IMG/VR virus record: IMGVR_UViG_3300036444_000018
Coordinates: 1 to 22,963 of that record
Strand: one strand, 5' to 3'
DNA: 22,963 nt
DNA from: a virus
The first letter of the stretch is position 1, and each line of letters starts with the position of its first letter. Position numbers and translations under genes: made by a program. The notes beneath the pieces are model-generated. The model ran no database searches and was not told the DNA's origin. It saw nothing but the letters and a program-made list of their open reading frames with translations. This document shows, piece by piece, positions 7,801 through 15,059 of the stretch.

Positions 7801-7870
7801 CGCTATCGAGCACATGGAGCGCGTGCCGATCGGCGCCGAAGGGTTCAAGGCAAGCGAGCCAGTCAGTCAT
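4859..7870 (-). CDS. N6-adenine DNA methyltransferase (Eco57I/type IIG-like)
   Basis: Large S-adenosylmethionine-dependent DNA adenine methylase. Counting from an upstream TTG at 7891, motif X-like GGFYTPRPI is near residue 304, motif I (ILDPAAGAGVFLL) near 335 and the catalytic NPPW near 457 (YDLVVGNPPW). The C-terminal half (from about 640) has the character of a target-recognition domain, with TSGEFGFEREVIEKAAFDRIPIP typical of such enzymes. The N-terminal 300 residues carry no visible PD-(D/E)XK site, so cleavage is probably left to the separate 248-aa nuclease. I chose ATG 7870 (1003 aa) over TTG 7891. It follows the controller gene after 30 bases. A BREX PglX-like role is possible but no other BREX gene is present. 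Confidence 0.88.
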   Translation of the reverse strand: MTDWLACLEPFGADRHALHVLDSDAPELLPYATLANARREGGSVLDMVGAVYEWQDAPLIFLVAADRIAGAADIHRLRRLLAMRGDAPYLGIVAAGRLDIYAIALDRKTPSQARVPLGKPEAPNRDLFPHLANRRPRAARTRQGWISNVVLNLLTDAINQLIGMDVRHGDAISLVGRALFARFLGDRDLLPQNMAAPETAAALFANAENAREASAWLDRTFNGDLLPLSRDIFETLSTDAYFVLGNIMMRAPGGQLFLAWTERWDRLDFAHIPVGVLSQAYELYMRRHAPEKQRKEGGFYTPRPIADLLVRASFRALERDGSHGSARILDPAAGAGVFLLTAFRELVAARWRADGKRPDTAVLREILYKQITGFDINEEALRFAALALYLVSIELDPEPQPIDKLRFDDLRGKVLHLVSIENDERGSSLGSLGPLVGDEHRGRYDLVVGNPPWSTGTKLPDWSLVLKTVSDIASERSGTKLAPPLPNEGLDIPFVWRAMEWAKPGGQIAFALHARLLFQQGDGMADARRMLFQALDITSVINGSELRQTKVWPEIMAPFCLLIATNRVPEPGAGFRLISPRLETGLNAAGAMRIDAHAAEIIATQQMIETPDILKILFRGTRADLGLVERIRGKGFPTVEAFWREAVGVSGRGRMAGSGQGYQQLRTSSGSREIGALPPGKDAGHLRGLPDVTVESLDRLVIDGKKLKTFQQDRVHRLRDASLFEGPIAIVHKSPPASRDRIRVGIAVEPVVYNETFYGYCPAGFAHSDILVRYLTLVFGSKFALWLALVTSGEFGFEREVIEKAAFDRIPIPDFRQLGSHGRAEILQLFDAVYRSPSAWEDVDRWVANLYGLGVSDLEIITDTLRYNLPFAENKAAAQARPKPEAAKDFCALLQSELSPWTERFGTSLSVCTIENHSTSPWIGFALRIGGSASATAVEKDWEALLMVADASAATEIVVEDEGGVLLVGRLAQNRYWSATQARLLAQHLIWSRLDFLKGRRRG

Positions 7871-7900
7871 GGCCCAATCCCACAGCTGCAATCCACCGGC

Positions 7901-8188
7901 TCACGACAGAAGGTCCAAGCTGGCTTGGCGGTCTCCGCCAAACTGGCCGGGGCGGGTCGCACCGCGCGGCTTTCGGGTCGGCCCAACCTTGGCGATCGCG
8001 CTGCGATAATCGAGACCCTGCGCAGCCATTTCGGCCACCAGCACCGCAACGAGCGCGACATGCTGCGGGACGTCACCCCGGCCGGCGTAGTTAGTGATGG
8101 AGTTGGGGTTCATGCCGATGAGGCCTGCAAAGCCTCGGACGCTGAAGCCCGCGCGCTCAAGCTCGGCGACGAATTCAGCGTAAGGCAC
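7901..8188 (-). CDS. XRE-like controller of the restriction operon
   Basis: A 95-aa protein with a central helix-turn-helix (FSVRGFAGLIGMNPNSITNYAGRG, residues about 15-38) and a basic, Gly-rich tail. It starts at GTG 8188, preceded by AGAAGG. It is the first gene of the operon with the methyltransferase and nuclease, as for controller (C) proteins of type II systems that delay nuclease expression. Three evenly spaced operator-like sites sit immediately upstream, suggesting autoregulation. Family membership is a motif judgement; the regulatory role is inferred from order and operators. Confidence 0.7.
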   Translation of the reverse strand: MPYAEFVAELERAGFSVRGFAGLIGMNPNSITNYAGRGDVPQHVALVAVLVAEMAAQGLDYRSAIAKVGPTRKPRGATRPGQFGGDRQASLDLLS

Positions 8189-8205
8189 AGCACCTTCTCA
8201 TCCCA

Positions 8206-8265
8206 CACAGTATTTGATGTGCGCCGGCACATGGTTTGATGTGTCATAACACACTGTTTGGTGTG
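8206..8265 (-). promoter_or_regulatory. Three tandem 16-bp operators, 22-bp period
   Basis: CACAGTATTTGATGTG (8206-8221), CACATGGTTTGATGTG (8228-8243) and CACACTGTTTGGTGTG (8250-8265) start exactly 22 bases apart, about two helical turns. The shared form is CACA-N2-R-TTTG-R-TGTG, with CACA/TGTG as inverted ends. They lie 17-77 bases upstream of the controller start and are the obvious binding sites for that protein. Cooperative binding on one DNA face would be expected. Confidence 0.75.
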
Positions 8266-8538
8266 TGCAACAACTCGACGCCTTTGCCATCCGGAAAGGT
8301 CGGATCTTCGTGTTGATGACTGCCTGCCAAGTCTTGCCGACAGGTTCTGGTCGGGCAACTTTCCGTTTGGATGGCACGCTTTGCATCCGAAGAGAGACAG
8401 CCATCGACCCGTTCTGAGCGGCACGTAGAGCGCCGCGTAGACATCAAAAGTTCGTCTCGGCTGTCCGCTTTCGCTGATTGTCGAATTGAAAGCCGCCTAG
8501 CCGCTAACGGCCCATTTCCAGCCACGCTCGGCCACCGA
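8266..8538. other. Intergenic region with nested inverted repeats
   Basis: About 270 bases without a convincing gene, between the restriction operon promoter and the end of the tail module. It holds imperfect inverted repeats (8286-8300 with 8358-8375, enclosing TTGCC-GAC and GTC-GGGCAA arms). A copy of the intergenic repeat lies at 8486-8520. No clear U-tract terminator follows gene D. Confidence 0.5.
8486..8520 (+). repeat. Intergenic repeat copy
   Basis: TGAAAGCCGCCTAGCCGCT, then AACGGCCCATTTCC, aligns with the right-flank copies. It sits between the restriction operon and the end of the tail cluster. Confidence 0.55.
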
Positions 8539-9543
8539 CTAGCCGGTTAACTCAAGCTGAAGCCGGCTCGTAAATCCGCCGCTTCCATCGAGCTGGTGCT
8601 CCACTTCCGCAAGCAACCAGTCGGTGCCGTCGATCTCCGCCTTGAAATCTTGGGCGCGCGTCTTCTGCTCGGGATATAGATCGAGCCGCGCCAGGGCGAG
8701 GTTCAGGCTCAGCTTGCGTGGTGCGCGTGCGCCGCGCTTCGCTTCAGCTTCCGCCGCCCGCCGCGCAGCCTGTTCCGAAGGGTAGACCCGCGCGAGCTTG
8801 CGCTCCGGGCCATCGCCAGCACCGGCAGTGACGGTCTTCTTCTGAGCCGACCTGCGATCGTGCCAGGCGGCAGTGACACGGCCCACCGCCTCTCGCTTCT
8901 CGATCCGGAAGGTGTGGCGGTCGCCGTCGCGGCGGCGAATGACGGCGGAGGGCAGGGGCTGGCCGCTGGCCGTGACGCCGGCGCCGATCGGCGCGAAGAT
9001 CAGCGCGCCTGCCTTGATCGTGGCAACGGCGTCGTGTTCGCGCCCCAGGCGGCGCAGGAAGGCGATGTCGCTCTCCCGCGACTGGGATAGGGCCTTGATG
9101 GCGATCGACGCCAGAGCGGCCGCGCAGCGCGCGGTGAGACCGTGGCGCCCGGCGACCTGACGCACCACGTCTCCCAGAGTGGTATTGTGCCAGCTCTGTT
9201 CGCGGCGCGTGGCGACGGCGCTGGTGAAATCGGCGGAGCGGGCGCGGATGGTGAGGGTATCGGGTGGGCCGGAATGCTCCAGCTCGTCGACAATGAAGCG
9301 GCCCTTGTCGACCAGGCCGACGGCAACATCGCTTCCGGCCTTCCACCCGAGCTGCAGGGCGAGAACAGCGCCCTCTGGCGGCATGGCAAGGCGGCAGTCG
9401 CTGTCGTCGAGCACGATATCGAGCTGATCGGCCTCACCCCCGCGCTTTTCGACGAGCCGAAGCGAGACGAGCCGGGGGAGGAGCCGGGGCGAAATATCCT
9501 CACCGCCCAGCATCACGCGGAAATCGGGGACGGCTACGCTCAT
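8539..9543 (-). CDS. D: Tail protein gpD (baseplate hub, late control D family)
   Basis: A 334-aa homologue of P2 gpD, the hub protein that joins tail tube to baseplate spike and is related to T4 gp27. The sequence has the family form: N-terminal beta domain (VMLGGEDISPRLLPRLVSLRLVEKRGGEADQLDIVLDD), a middle segment (TLGDVVRQVAGRHGL, LSQSRESDIAFLRRLGREHDAVATIKAGALIFAP), and a C-terminal domain ending in LQLELTG. It is the last gene of the tail transcript, overlapping gpU by ATGA, as in P2. No ogr follows, unlike P2; the Ogr-like gene sits in the early operon instead. Confidence 0.93.
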   Translation of the reverse strand: MSVAVPDFRVMLGGEDISPRLLPRLVSLRLVEKRGGEADQLDIVLDDSDCRLAMPPEGAVLALQLGWKAGSDVAVGLVDKGRFIVDELEHSGPPDTLTIRARSADFTSAVATRREQSWHNTTLGDVVRQVAGRHGLTARCAAALASIAIKALSQSRESDIAFLRRLGREHDAVATIKAGALIFAPIGAGVTASGQPLPSAVIRRRDGDRHTFRIEKREAVGRVTAAWHDRRSAQKKTVTAGAGDGPERKLARVYPSEQAARRAAEAEAKRGARAPRKLSLNLALARLDLYPEQKTRAQDFKAEIDGTDWLLAEVEHQLDGSGGFTSRLQLELTG

Positions 9544-9947
9544 ACCCCGCGCCGTGCCGCGTTGGCCGCGGGATCGACCTCGAGGAGATCGATGCCGAAG
9601 TCGATCATCCGGGGCGTGCCATCGGGCAGGAAGTGCGTCTGCCGCTCGTCGATCTGGGTGATGACGAAGGCGCCATAGACGGTGCCCGAACCATCGACCA
9701 GCGACCAGGCCTCTCCGCTGCTGGCCATGTCGCGCAGCGTATCGAGCGACACCATGCCGTCCATCAGCTCCGCGGGCGCGCTTCCGCTGAGCGAGACGGT
9801 CATATTGTCAGGCCCCACGAACTGCAGGGCATCCCGAGCGCCGACCCGCGCGCTGCGCGCATGCCGCCAGGACTGGCGCCGCTGCAGTTCCTGAAAGGCG
9901 AGCGTGGGGAGCGAGAAGGCGAACATGCCGAGCGACATCATCGTCAT
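9540..9947 (-). CDS. U: Tail completion protein gpU
   Basis: A 135-aa protein of the P2 gpU family, which caps or terminates the tail tube. Hallmarks include the opening MMSLGMFAFSLPTLAFQELQRRQSWRHARSARVGARDALQFVGP and the late stretch FLPDGTPRMIDFGIDLLEVD. Overlapping ATGA junctions link it to T upstream and D downstream. In a head-less particle this protein would presumably form the upper tail end. No LysM-type gpX gene is found between U and D. Confidence 0.92.
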   Translation of the reverse strand: MTMMSLGMFAFSLPTLAFQELQRRQSWRHARSARVGARDALQFVGPDNMTVSLSGSAPAELMDGMVSLDTLRDMASSGEAWSLVDGSGTVYGAFVITQIDERQTHFLPDGTPRMIDFGIDLLEVDPAANAARRGV

Positions 9948-12436
9948 GCGTCGGCTCCATCCGGCGAATCGAGCATGGTGCTGCGGCGCGCCGCGCGGCG
10001 ATCATTTTCGAGCCGCTCGATCTCGGCACGCACGGCGCGCGCGAGATCCTGCGGCGACTGGCCGGGCTGCTGGTGGATGTGGATCTCGATCCTGGTCGCT
10101 GGTGCAGCGGGAGCGGATTGCGCCACGGCAGGGCGCGGAGGGCCCGCGGCGGCAGGGACAGCGGCAGTTGCGGCCGCGCCGACGCTGAACGCCGTGACCA
10201 GCTCACGCGAGAGCGTCTGGATCCGCTGCACGGGCTCCGACTGGCGGGCGGCAATGCCGCGATCGAGCCCCTGCATCATGAACCCGCCGAACCCGGCGAA
10301 TACGCGCGAGGGCGAACGGATGCCGAGCTTCGCCTTGAACCAGTTGGCCGCAGAGCTTGCCGCATTGACGATCGTGGAGTGAAGCTGGCCGAGCATGCCG
10401 GTGATCCCGCGGATCAGCCCGCGCACCAGATCGGCGCCGGCGGAGACGAGCTGGCCGGCCATGCCGCCGCGCAACCAGGAGAGCAGGACCATGAAGCCCT
10501 GCAGGAACAGGCCTTGTGGCGTGAAGCTGAGCAGCATGCGGCCGAGCCCCTCGACGCCTGCCCAGAACACGCTCTTGATGCCCTCCCACAAGCGGCCGAA
10601 CCAGCCCGCGATCGCGCCCCAATTCCGGTAGATGTAATAGGCAGCCGCGCCGATGGCGGTGATCGCGAGCACCACACCACCGACGATTCCGATCAAGGGT
10701 AGCATGCCGATCCCGAAGGCCGCAGCGGTGGCGGAGAGCGCCGCGAAGGGGGCGGCGAGGCCGGCGATCAGGATCGTGCCGCCGCCGACCACAAGGAAAA
10801 GGGCGCTGAGCCCCGCGATGGCGAGCGCGATGCCCTTGGCCAAGACGGGGTGGCGCTGCGACCAGGCGGAGATCCTGTCGGCGACGGCGACGGCAATCCC
10901 AGCGACCCTGTTGGCCACAGGGAGGAGCTGCGCGCCGAGCGTGATCGCCAGCGTCTGCGCGCGGACCTTCAGCTCCCGAGCCTTTTCGGCCGAGTCCTTC
11001 ATGCGCTCGGCGAAGTCGGTATCCGTGGTTCCATTCGACGCCCCCGCCTCCGCGCGGATCCGGCGATATTCCTCGAGGTTGGCAATCAGCGGTCGTAGCG
11101 CCTGCTGCACCTGAGCATCTTCGAAGAGGTAGCCGAGCTTCGACATGTCGCCGCCCAAGGTCCTCTGGGTCAGCTCGGCGATCGCCTCGAGGGGCGTCTT
11201 GCCCTGCTGGTAGGCGCGCTTGAGTGCTGCCGGCAGGTCAACGCCGTAGTTCTTCTCGAACGCACGCACCGTCGCCGGCGACGTGATCTTCTGCAGCAGA
11301 TTGGCAACGTTGGTGGCGGCACTCGCGGAATCGCCGGCGCCTTTGCGCGCGATCTGCAGCGCGGCGGAGAGATCCGCGACTGCGGGCACGCCCTTTTGCC
11401 CGAGCGCCTGATAGCCCGCAGTGAGGGCGGGGAAGTGCTGCGCCATGTCGCGCATCTCGAACGCGCCCGCCTTGCCCGCCGCGGCCATCACGTCGATGAC
11501 GCGCGCGGTCTGATCGACGGGCACTTTGAGGTTGTCGCTCACCGCGAAGGCTGCGGCCGACAGATCCGAGATCTCCGCCTTGTACGCCGTTGCGGCGCGG
11601 CCGATCGGCGCCATCATCCGCGTTGCCTCGCGCGGATCGAGGCCGAAGCCTGAAAGTGCATCTACGCCCGCCTGCAGATCCGCGGGCATCTGGTTTGCGG
11701 CGCGCGCTGCGCGCGCCAGCGCCAGTCCCATGCGCTCGCCCTCGGCGCGGGAGAGGTTCGCCTTCTGGGCGATATCCGTCATCGCCGACTGGTACTGCTG
11801 GGCAGCCGCTACGGCACCGAGCACGGGGCGGCCGATCGACTCGCCGGTCTGGATCGCCGCGAAGCCTCCGGCAGCAAGGCCGGTGGCGCCGTTCTGGATC
11901 GAGGAGAAGCGCTCGCGCCCCGCGGCGAAACGGCGAGCGCGCGTGTCGGCAGCCTGCAGGCGACGGCCATGCTCTTGCAGCTCGGTATTGGTGCGCGCGA
12001 TCGCGGCGCGCAGCTCGCGCTGGTGGGCGACCAGGCCATCAGCGCCGAGACCCGCCTCGCGCATGCGGTTGCGTACCTGCTGAAGCTCGGTCGACTGCTG
12101 CTCGTGCTGGATCTTCAGCGCCGAGGCGGCGCGCCTGGCGTTGTCGAAGTCGCGCGCGAGCTTGCGGGAGGGCGTTCCGGCCGCATCCATCTCGCGGGCG
12201 AGCGCGGCGACCCGCGCCTGCGCGCTGCCGAGCTGCGCCTCTGTGGTGCGCAGGCCCATCTTGAGCGAACGGAAGGCACCGATATCGGCCTGTGCCTGCT
12301 CGAGCTGTTTCAGGCGATCGCGAGTTTCCTTCAGAGCGCGGCCCGTGCGGCTGGAGCCGCTGGCGATGTTGCGCAGCGGCCCGGTGACCTTCTCGCTCGC
12401 CTCGAGCAGCATGCGGATGCGGAGATTGCGGTCCAA
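9944..12436 (-). CDS. T: Tape measure protein gpT
   Basis: An 830-aa tail length-determining protein. Residues about 30-180 are strongly coiled-coil (many EAQ, RLKQLEQAQ and LARDFDNARR segments). A conserved phage tape-measure domain follows (about 215-470). A hydrophobic Gly/Ala/Ile/Val-rich stretch at about 529-607 looks like the membrane-penetrating part, and the C-terminus includes a KAKLGIRSPSRVF motif typical of tape measures. The start is TTG 12436, with AAGGA about 8 bases upstream inside the end of the E' frame. At roughly 0.15 nm per residue it predicts a tail near 125 nm (inference from general tape-measure scaling). Confidence 0.93.
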   Translation of the reverse strand: MDRNLRIRMLLEASEKVTGPLRNIASGSSRTGRALKETRDRLKQLEQAQADIGAFRSLKMGLRTTEAQLGSAQARVAALAREMDAAGTPSRKLARDFDNARRAASALKIQHEQQSTELQQVRNRMREAGLGADGLVAHQRELRAAIARTNTELQEHGRRLQAADTRARRFAAGRERFSSIQNGATGLAAGGFAAIQTGESIGRPVLGAVAAAQQYQSAMTDIAQKANLSRAEGERMGLALARAARAANQMPADLQAGVDALSGFGLDPREATRMMAPIGRAATAYKAEISDLSAAAFAVSDNLKVPVDQTARVIDVMAAAGKAGAFEMRDMAQHFPALTAGYQALGQKGVPAVADLSAALQIARKGAGDSASAATNVANLLQKITSPATVRAFEKNYGVDLPAALKRAYQQGKTPLEAIAELTQRTLGGDMSKLGYLFEDAQVQQALRPLIANLEEYRRIRAEAGASNGTTDTDFAERMKDSAEKARELKVRAQTLAITLGAQLLPVANRVAGIAVAVADRISAWSQRHPVLAKGIALAIAGLSALFLVVGGGTILIAGLAAPFAALSATAAAFGIGMLPLIGIVGGVVLAITAIGAAAYYIYRNWGAIAGWFGRLWEGIKSVFWAGVEGLGRMLLSFTPQGLFLQGFMVLLSWLRGGMAGQLVSAGADLVRGLIRGITGMLGQLHSTIVNAASSAANWFKAKLGIRSPSRVFAGFGGFMMQGLDRGIAARQSEPVQRIQTLSRELVTAFSVGAAATAAVPAAAGPPRPAVAQSAPAAPATRIEIHIHQQPGQSPQDLARAVRAEIERLENDRRAARRSTMLDSPDGADA

Positions 12437-12440
12437 GAGG

Positions 12441-12913
12441 CTAGTCCTTCACCCCGTTCATCGCCTTGAGCCGCTCGATCGCGCGGGCATGCCATCCCAT
12501 CAGCTCGGGCAGGCTCATCGGATCCATGACCGAGGGCGACCAGTGGAAGACGGTCGCCACATCGGCCATCACATCGTCTACGCTTGCGGGAAGTCCGGCT
12601 TCGCGGCCTGCGGCAGCAAAAAATCCAGCACCTCCGCGCCGAACTGCATGAGGTCCGCGGGATCCATGATCGCGCCCTTGTGGATCATCGGCGTGGTAAT
12701 GCGGGGCGCCAGCGACTCGAGCTGCAGGACGTCGAGCTGGAAGAGCGACTGGAGCTGCAGACCGCGCAGCTCGCCCGAGCCGGGCTTGCGAACCTGGATC
12801 CTGGTGCCCTTGGCGATCAGTTCCTTGTCGCCGAGCATGATCGGGGCTTCGGTGATGAAGCTGCGCTGGGCAGGGCTGTCGTTCGCGGCGGGCGTGGATT
12901 GGACGGTTTCCAT
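12441..12913 (-). CDS. E': gpE+E' tail assembly protein made by -1 frameshift
   Basis: In P2-like phages the tail assembly gene E is extended by a -1 ribosomal frameshift into E'. Here the downstream frame continues from the slip site as AAAGREAGLPASVDDV, then MADVATVFHWSPSVMDPMSLPELMGWHARAIERL, which is the recognisable E' signature (FHW, then LPELMGWHARA). It ends at 12441, just before T. There is no independent start signal for this part, so it should be made only as a fusion to gpE. Both products act as tape-measure chaperones during tail assembly. Confidence 0.85.
12578..12913 (-). CDS. E: Tail assembly chaperone gpE
   Basis: A 111-aa protein of the P2 gpE family beginning METVQSTPAANDSP and ending LLPQAAKPDFPQA. 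The core (APIMLGDKELIAKGTRIQVRKP) and the repeated mention of Leu/Gln (LRGLQLQSLFQLDVLQLESLAPRITTPMI) match family style. It lies between tube protein FII and tape measure T, the standard place for the two frameshift-related chaperones. The Shine-Dalgarno is weak (AGAAAG). A slippery heptamer near its 3' end produces the longer E' form. Confidence 0.88.
   Translation of the reverse strand: METVQSTPAANDSPAQRSFITEAPIMLGDKELIAKGTRIQVRKPGSGELRGLQLQSLFQLDVLQLESLAPRITTPMIHKGAIMDPADLMQFGAEVLDFLLPQAAKPDFPQA
12617..12623 (-). promoter_or_regulatory. Slippery heptamer T-TTT-TTG for -1 frameshift
   Basis: On the minus strand the E frame reads GAT TTT TTG CTG, giving T_TTT_TTG in the correct phase for -1 slippage, the same heptamer I know from P2 E/E'. 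After slipping, translation continues GCT GCC GCA into the E' frame, which stays open to 12441. Confidence 0.85.
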
Positions 12914-12972
12914 GGTAACTGGCTTTCTGCAGGAGAAGGGGAGGGCCGCGCCGGGCGACGCGGCCCAAAGGA

Positions 12973-13479
12973 TCAGCTCACGGCCGCGCGGATCTCGGCC
13001 ATGCGATCGATGGCGCCGACGATGAAGGCGCCGTTGAGCACGTCGATCTCGATCTCGGTCACACCGTTCCAGTCGAGCCGGTAATAGGTGAGCGCCGACT
13101 TGACCTTGAACTCTCCGCCCTCGCCGGGCTTGGCCTCGCCCATGTCGATCTCTTCGTGGCGACCGCGCACCGTGATCTCGACGGTGTCGACGCTGCCGGT
13201 GCCATCGTCCTGATAGGCGCCGGCGAAGCGGAGGAACGCGCCGGAGATGCTGGTGAGGCCGTATTGGCGCAGAACGTCGCGCATCGGGCCGCCGGTGGTG
13301 AACTCCAGCTCCAGAGGCTCGGCGCCCATATCGATCTTGACGGTGCCGTCCATGCCTCCGCCGCGCCAATCCTCGAGCTTGCGCGTGAGCTTGGGCAGGG
13401 TGACGCTTGCGACCAGGCCGAGATAGCTCAGGCCTTCGTTGAACAGGTTGAGGGATTTCAGCTTGCGAGGAAGGGCCAT
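12973..13479 (-). CDS. FII: Tail tube protein gpFII
   Basis: A 168-aa tail tube monomer of the P2 FII family. Recognisable segments are the opening PRKLKSLNLFNEGLSYLG, then VTLPKLTRKLEDWRGGGMDG and LELEFTTGGP near the middle, and YYRLDWNGVTEIEIDVLN near the end. The family forms the rigid inner tube driven through the target envelope when the sheath contracts. AGGAG precedes the ATG. It lies 44 bases after the sheath gene FI, as in P2. Confidence 0.95.
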   Translation of the reverse strand: MALPRKLKSLNLFNEGLSYLGLVASVTLPKLTRKLEDWRGGGMDGTVKIDMGAEPLELEFTTGGPMRDVLRQYGLTSISGAFLRFAGAYQDDGTGSVDTVEITVRGRHEEIDMGEAKPGEGGEFKVKSALTYYRLDWNGVTEIEIDVLNGAFIVGAIDRMAEIRAAVS

Positions 13480-13523
13480 CGATCAGCTCCTGAAACTTGG
13501 GGAAAGGGGCGGGCGGCGCCGGT

Positions 13524-14675
13524 TCAGCCTTGGCCGAGCGAGAAATCGGCCAAGTAGGAATCGGTGATGCGCTGGGTGAGGGTCAGGTGCTCGAGCGGCG
13601 GCACCGGCGTGTAATCATAGTCGATCACCAGCTTGCCCCCGGCGAGCGACGTCGTCGGGTTCTTCTCCGGATCGAACCAGGCGCGCCCGTCGATGAGCTG
13701 GCCTGCGGCCTTCATCTCGCGGATCTTGCCGTTGATCGTCTCGACGATGTCCTTCACCAGGCTGGGGCGCAGCGGCTTGTCGATCGCCCACATCATGCCC
13801 GCGGCGATCGTGTCCATCAGCACCTGCGCAGTGCGCGTGGCGCTTTCGAAGATGAAATGCGGCTCCTCCGCGCAGGTGCGGCTGCCCCAGATGCGGAAGC
13901 CGCCGCCCGCGCGGATCAACGCGCTCACCTCGGCGGCGTTGAGCAGATTCGCTTCGCAGTTCGCATCCTGGACGTCGAACTGGACGTCCTTGGTGAGGCC
14001 CAAGACGCCCTGCACCGGCACGTTGGAAATCGTCTTGTGGAAACCCTGCTCGGTATCGATCCGGGCACGCAGGCCGAGGGCGCGCGCGCTGCCGAAGCTG
14101 GTGACGTTCGCCTCGGCCGCCGTGTCGAATGCGACAAAGTCGGGATAGAGGAGCATCAGCTCGCGCGCCGTGAAATTGGCACGATAGGCGATCGCTTCGG
14201 TGACGGTGTCGCCGACCGCCGCCGCATAGGCCATGGCGCGCAGCTTCTGGGCAATCACGATCATCGCCGTAGTCACCGCCTGGGTATCGAGCCCTGGCGC
14301 CCCGATTATGCGCGGCTTGACGCCGACCTGCGCTTCGGCCGCGAGCAGCGCCTGCATGCCGCTCTTCACGCCGTTCACGTCGTCGCCGATGACTGCCGCA
14401 TCGGTCGCGGCAGCATCGGCGCCGGGAGCGACGCGCACCACAACCACAGGGCAGCGGGCCTGGTCCGCGATGGCCCGCAGCGCGTTGCGAAGCGTGCCGG
14501 TGGCGCCCGCGACACCGATCGCGGCCTCGATGTCCGTCACCAGGGCGGGGCGGTCGAGGGGGAAGGCCGCGGCGTCGGCCGCCGGTGCGGTCGCGACCAG
14601 GCCGATCACGGCCGTTGCGATGGTGGCGAGGCTGCGCGTGCCTTCGCTGACTTCGGTGATGGTGATGCCGTGCAT
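13524..14675 (-). CDS. FI: Contractile tail sheath protein gpFI
   Basis: A 383-aa sheath protein of the P2 FI family. It opens MHGITITEVSEGTRSLATIATAVIGLVATAP and carries the sheath signatures ARIIGAPGLDTQAV-like (VKPRIIGAPGLDTQAV), then DGRAWFDPEKNPTTSLAGGKLVIDYDYTPVPPLEHLTL at the C-terminus. Its presence shows the particle is contractile (R-type) rather than flexible. AAGGAG lies 6 bases before the ATG. It follows W directly; in P2 the genes J, I, H and G lie between W and FI. Confidence 0.96.
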   Translation of the reverse strand: MHGITITEVSEGTRSLATIATAVIGLVATAPAADAAAFPLDRPALVTDIEAAIGVAGATGTLRNALRAIADQARCPVVVVRVAPGADAAATDAAVIGDDVNGVKSGMQALLAAEAQVGVKPRIIGAPGLDTQAVTTAMIVIAQKLRAMAYAAAVGDTVTEAIAYRANFTARELMLLYPDFVAFDTAAEANVTSFGSARALGLRARIDTEQGFHKTISNVPVQGVLGLTKDVQFDVQDANCEANLLNAAEVSALIRAGGGFRIWGSRTCAEEPHFIFESATRTAQVLMDTIAAGMMWAIDKPLRPSLVKDIVETINGKIREMKAAGQLIDGRAWFDPEKNPTTSLAGGKLVIDYDYTPVPPLEHLTLTQRITDSYLADFSLGQG

Positions 14676-14687
14676 GCTTTGGCTCCT

Positions 14688-15059
14688 TCAGGCGTAGACG
14701 GTGAGGCCGCCGCGCGAGGCGAGCGGCACGGTGATGCGGGTGCGGACGTTGGGGCGGGCGACGTCGGTGCGGCGTCCCTCGACGATCACGTTGAAAGCGC
14801 CGGGGCCGGTCTGCTCGAGCGCGACGCGCGTGAGGGCGATGCGAGGCTCCCAGCGCAGCAGGGCGAGCGCGGTGGCCGCATAGATCCGGATCCTGCCCGC
14901 CGCATTGGCCGGCTGATCGATTAGATCCATCAGGAGCGAGCCATAGTCGCGGCGCGCAACACGGGTGCCGATCGGCGTGGTCAGGATATCCGCGATGGAT
15001 TGACGGAGGTGATCCTCCCCCTCGAGCGGCTTTCCAGTGTGCGCGTCCATTCCGTTCAT
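14688..15059 (-). CDS. W: Baseplate protein gpW (gp25-like)
   Basis: A 123-aa baseplate wedge protein of the P2 gpW/T4 gp25 family. The core LRQSIADILTTPIGTRVARRDYGSLLMDLIDQPAN is highly characteristic, with the EPR-type motif present as WEPRIALTRV. It links the sheath to the baseplate and primes sheath assembly. Its ATG overlaps the gpV stop by 4 bases; an internal ATG three codons in (MDAHTG) is an alternative start. V-W adjacency is conserved from P2. Confidence 0.94.
   Translation of the reverse strand: MNGMDAHTGKPLEGEDHLRQSIADILTTPIGTRVARRDYGSLLMDLIDQPANAAGRIRIYAATALALLRWEPRIALTRVALEQTGPGAFNVIVEGRRTDVARPNVRTRITVPLASRGGLTVYA

Noticed and set aside
4859-8188. BREX or DISARM defence locus because of the large methylase
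   Set aside because: No helicase, PglZ, BrxL, BrxC or DrmA/B-like partner is present; the simple controller-methylase-nuclease set fits a type II-like system better.
8110-8424. Minus-strand frames of 68-104 aa upstream of the controller gene
   Set aside because: They overlap the three tandem operators and the controller gene in another frame; composition is not protein-like and no start signals are seen.
13497-14924. 475-aa plus-strand open frame
   Set aside because: It lies antisense to the sheath gene FI and gene W; its Arg/His/Gly-rich composition is a consequence of high GC third positions on the real strand.
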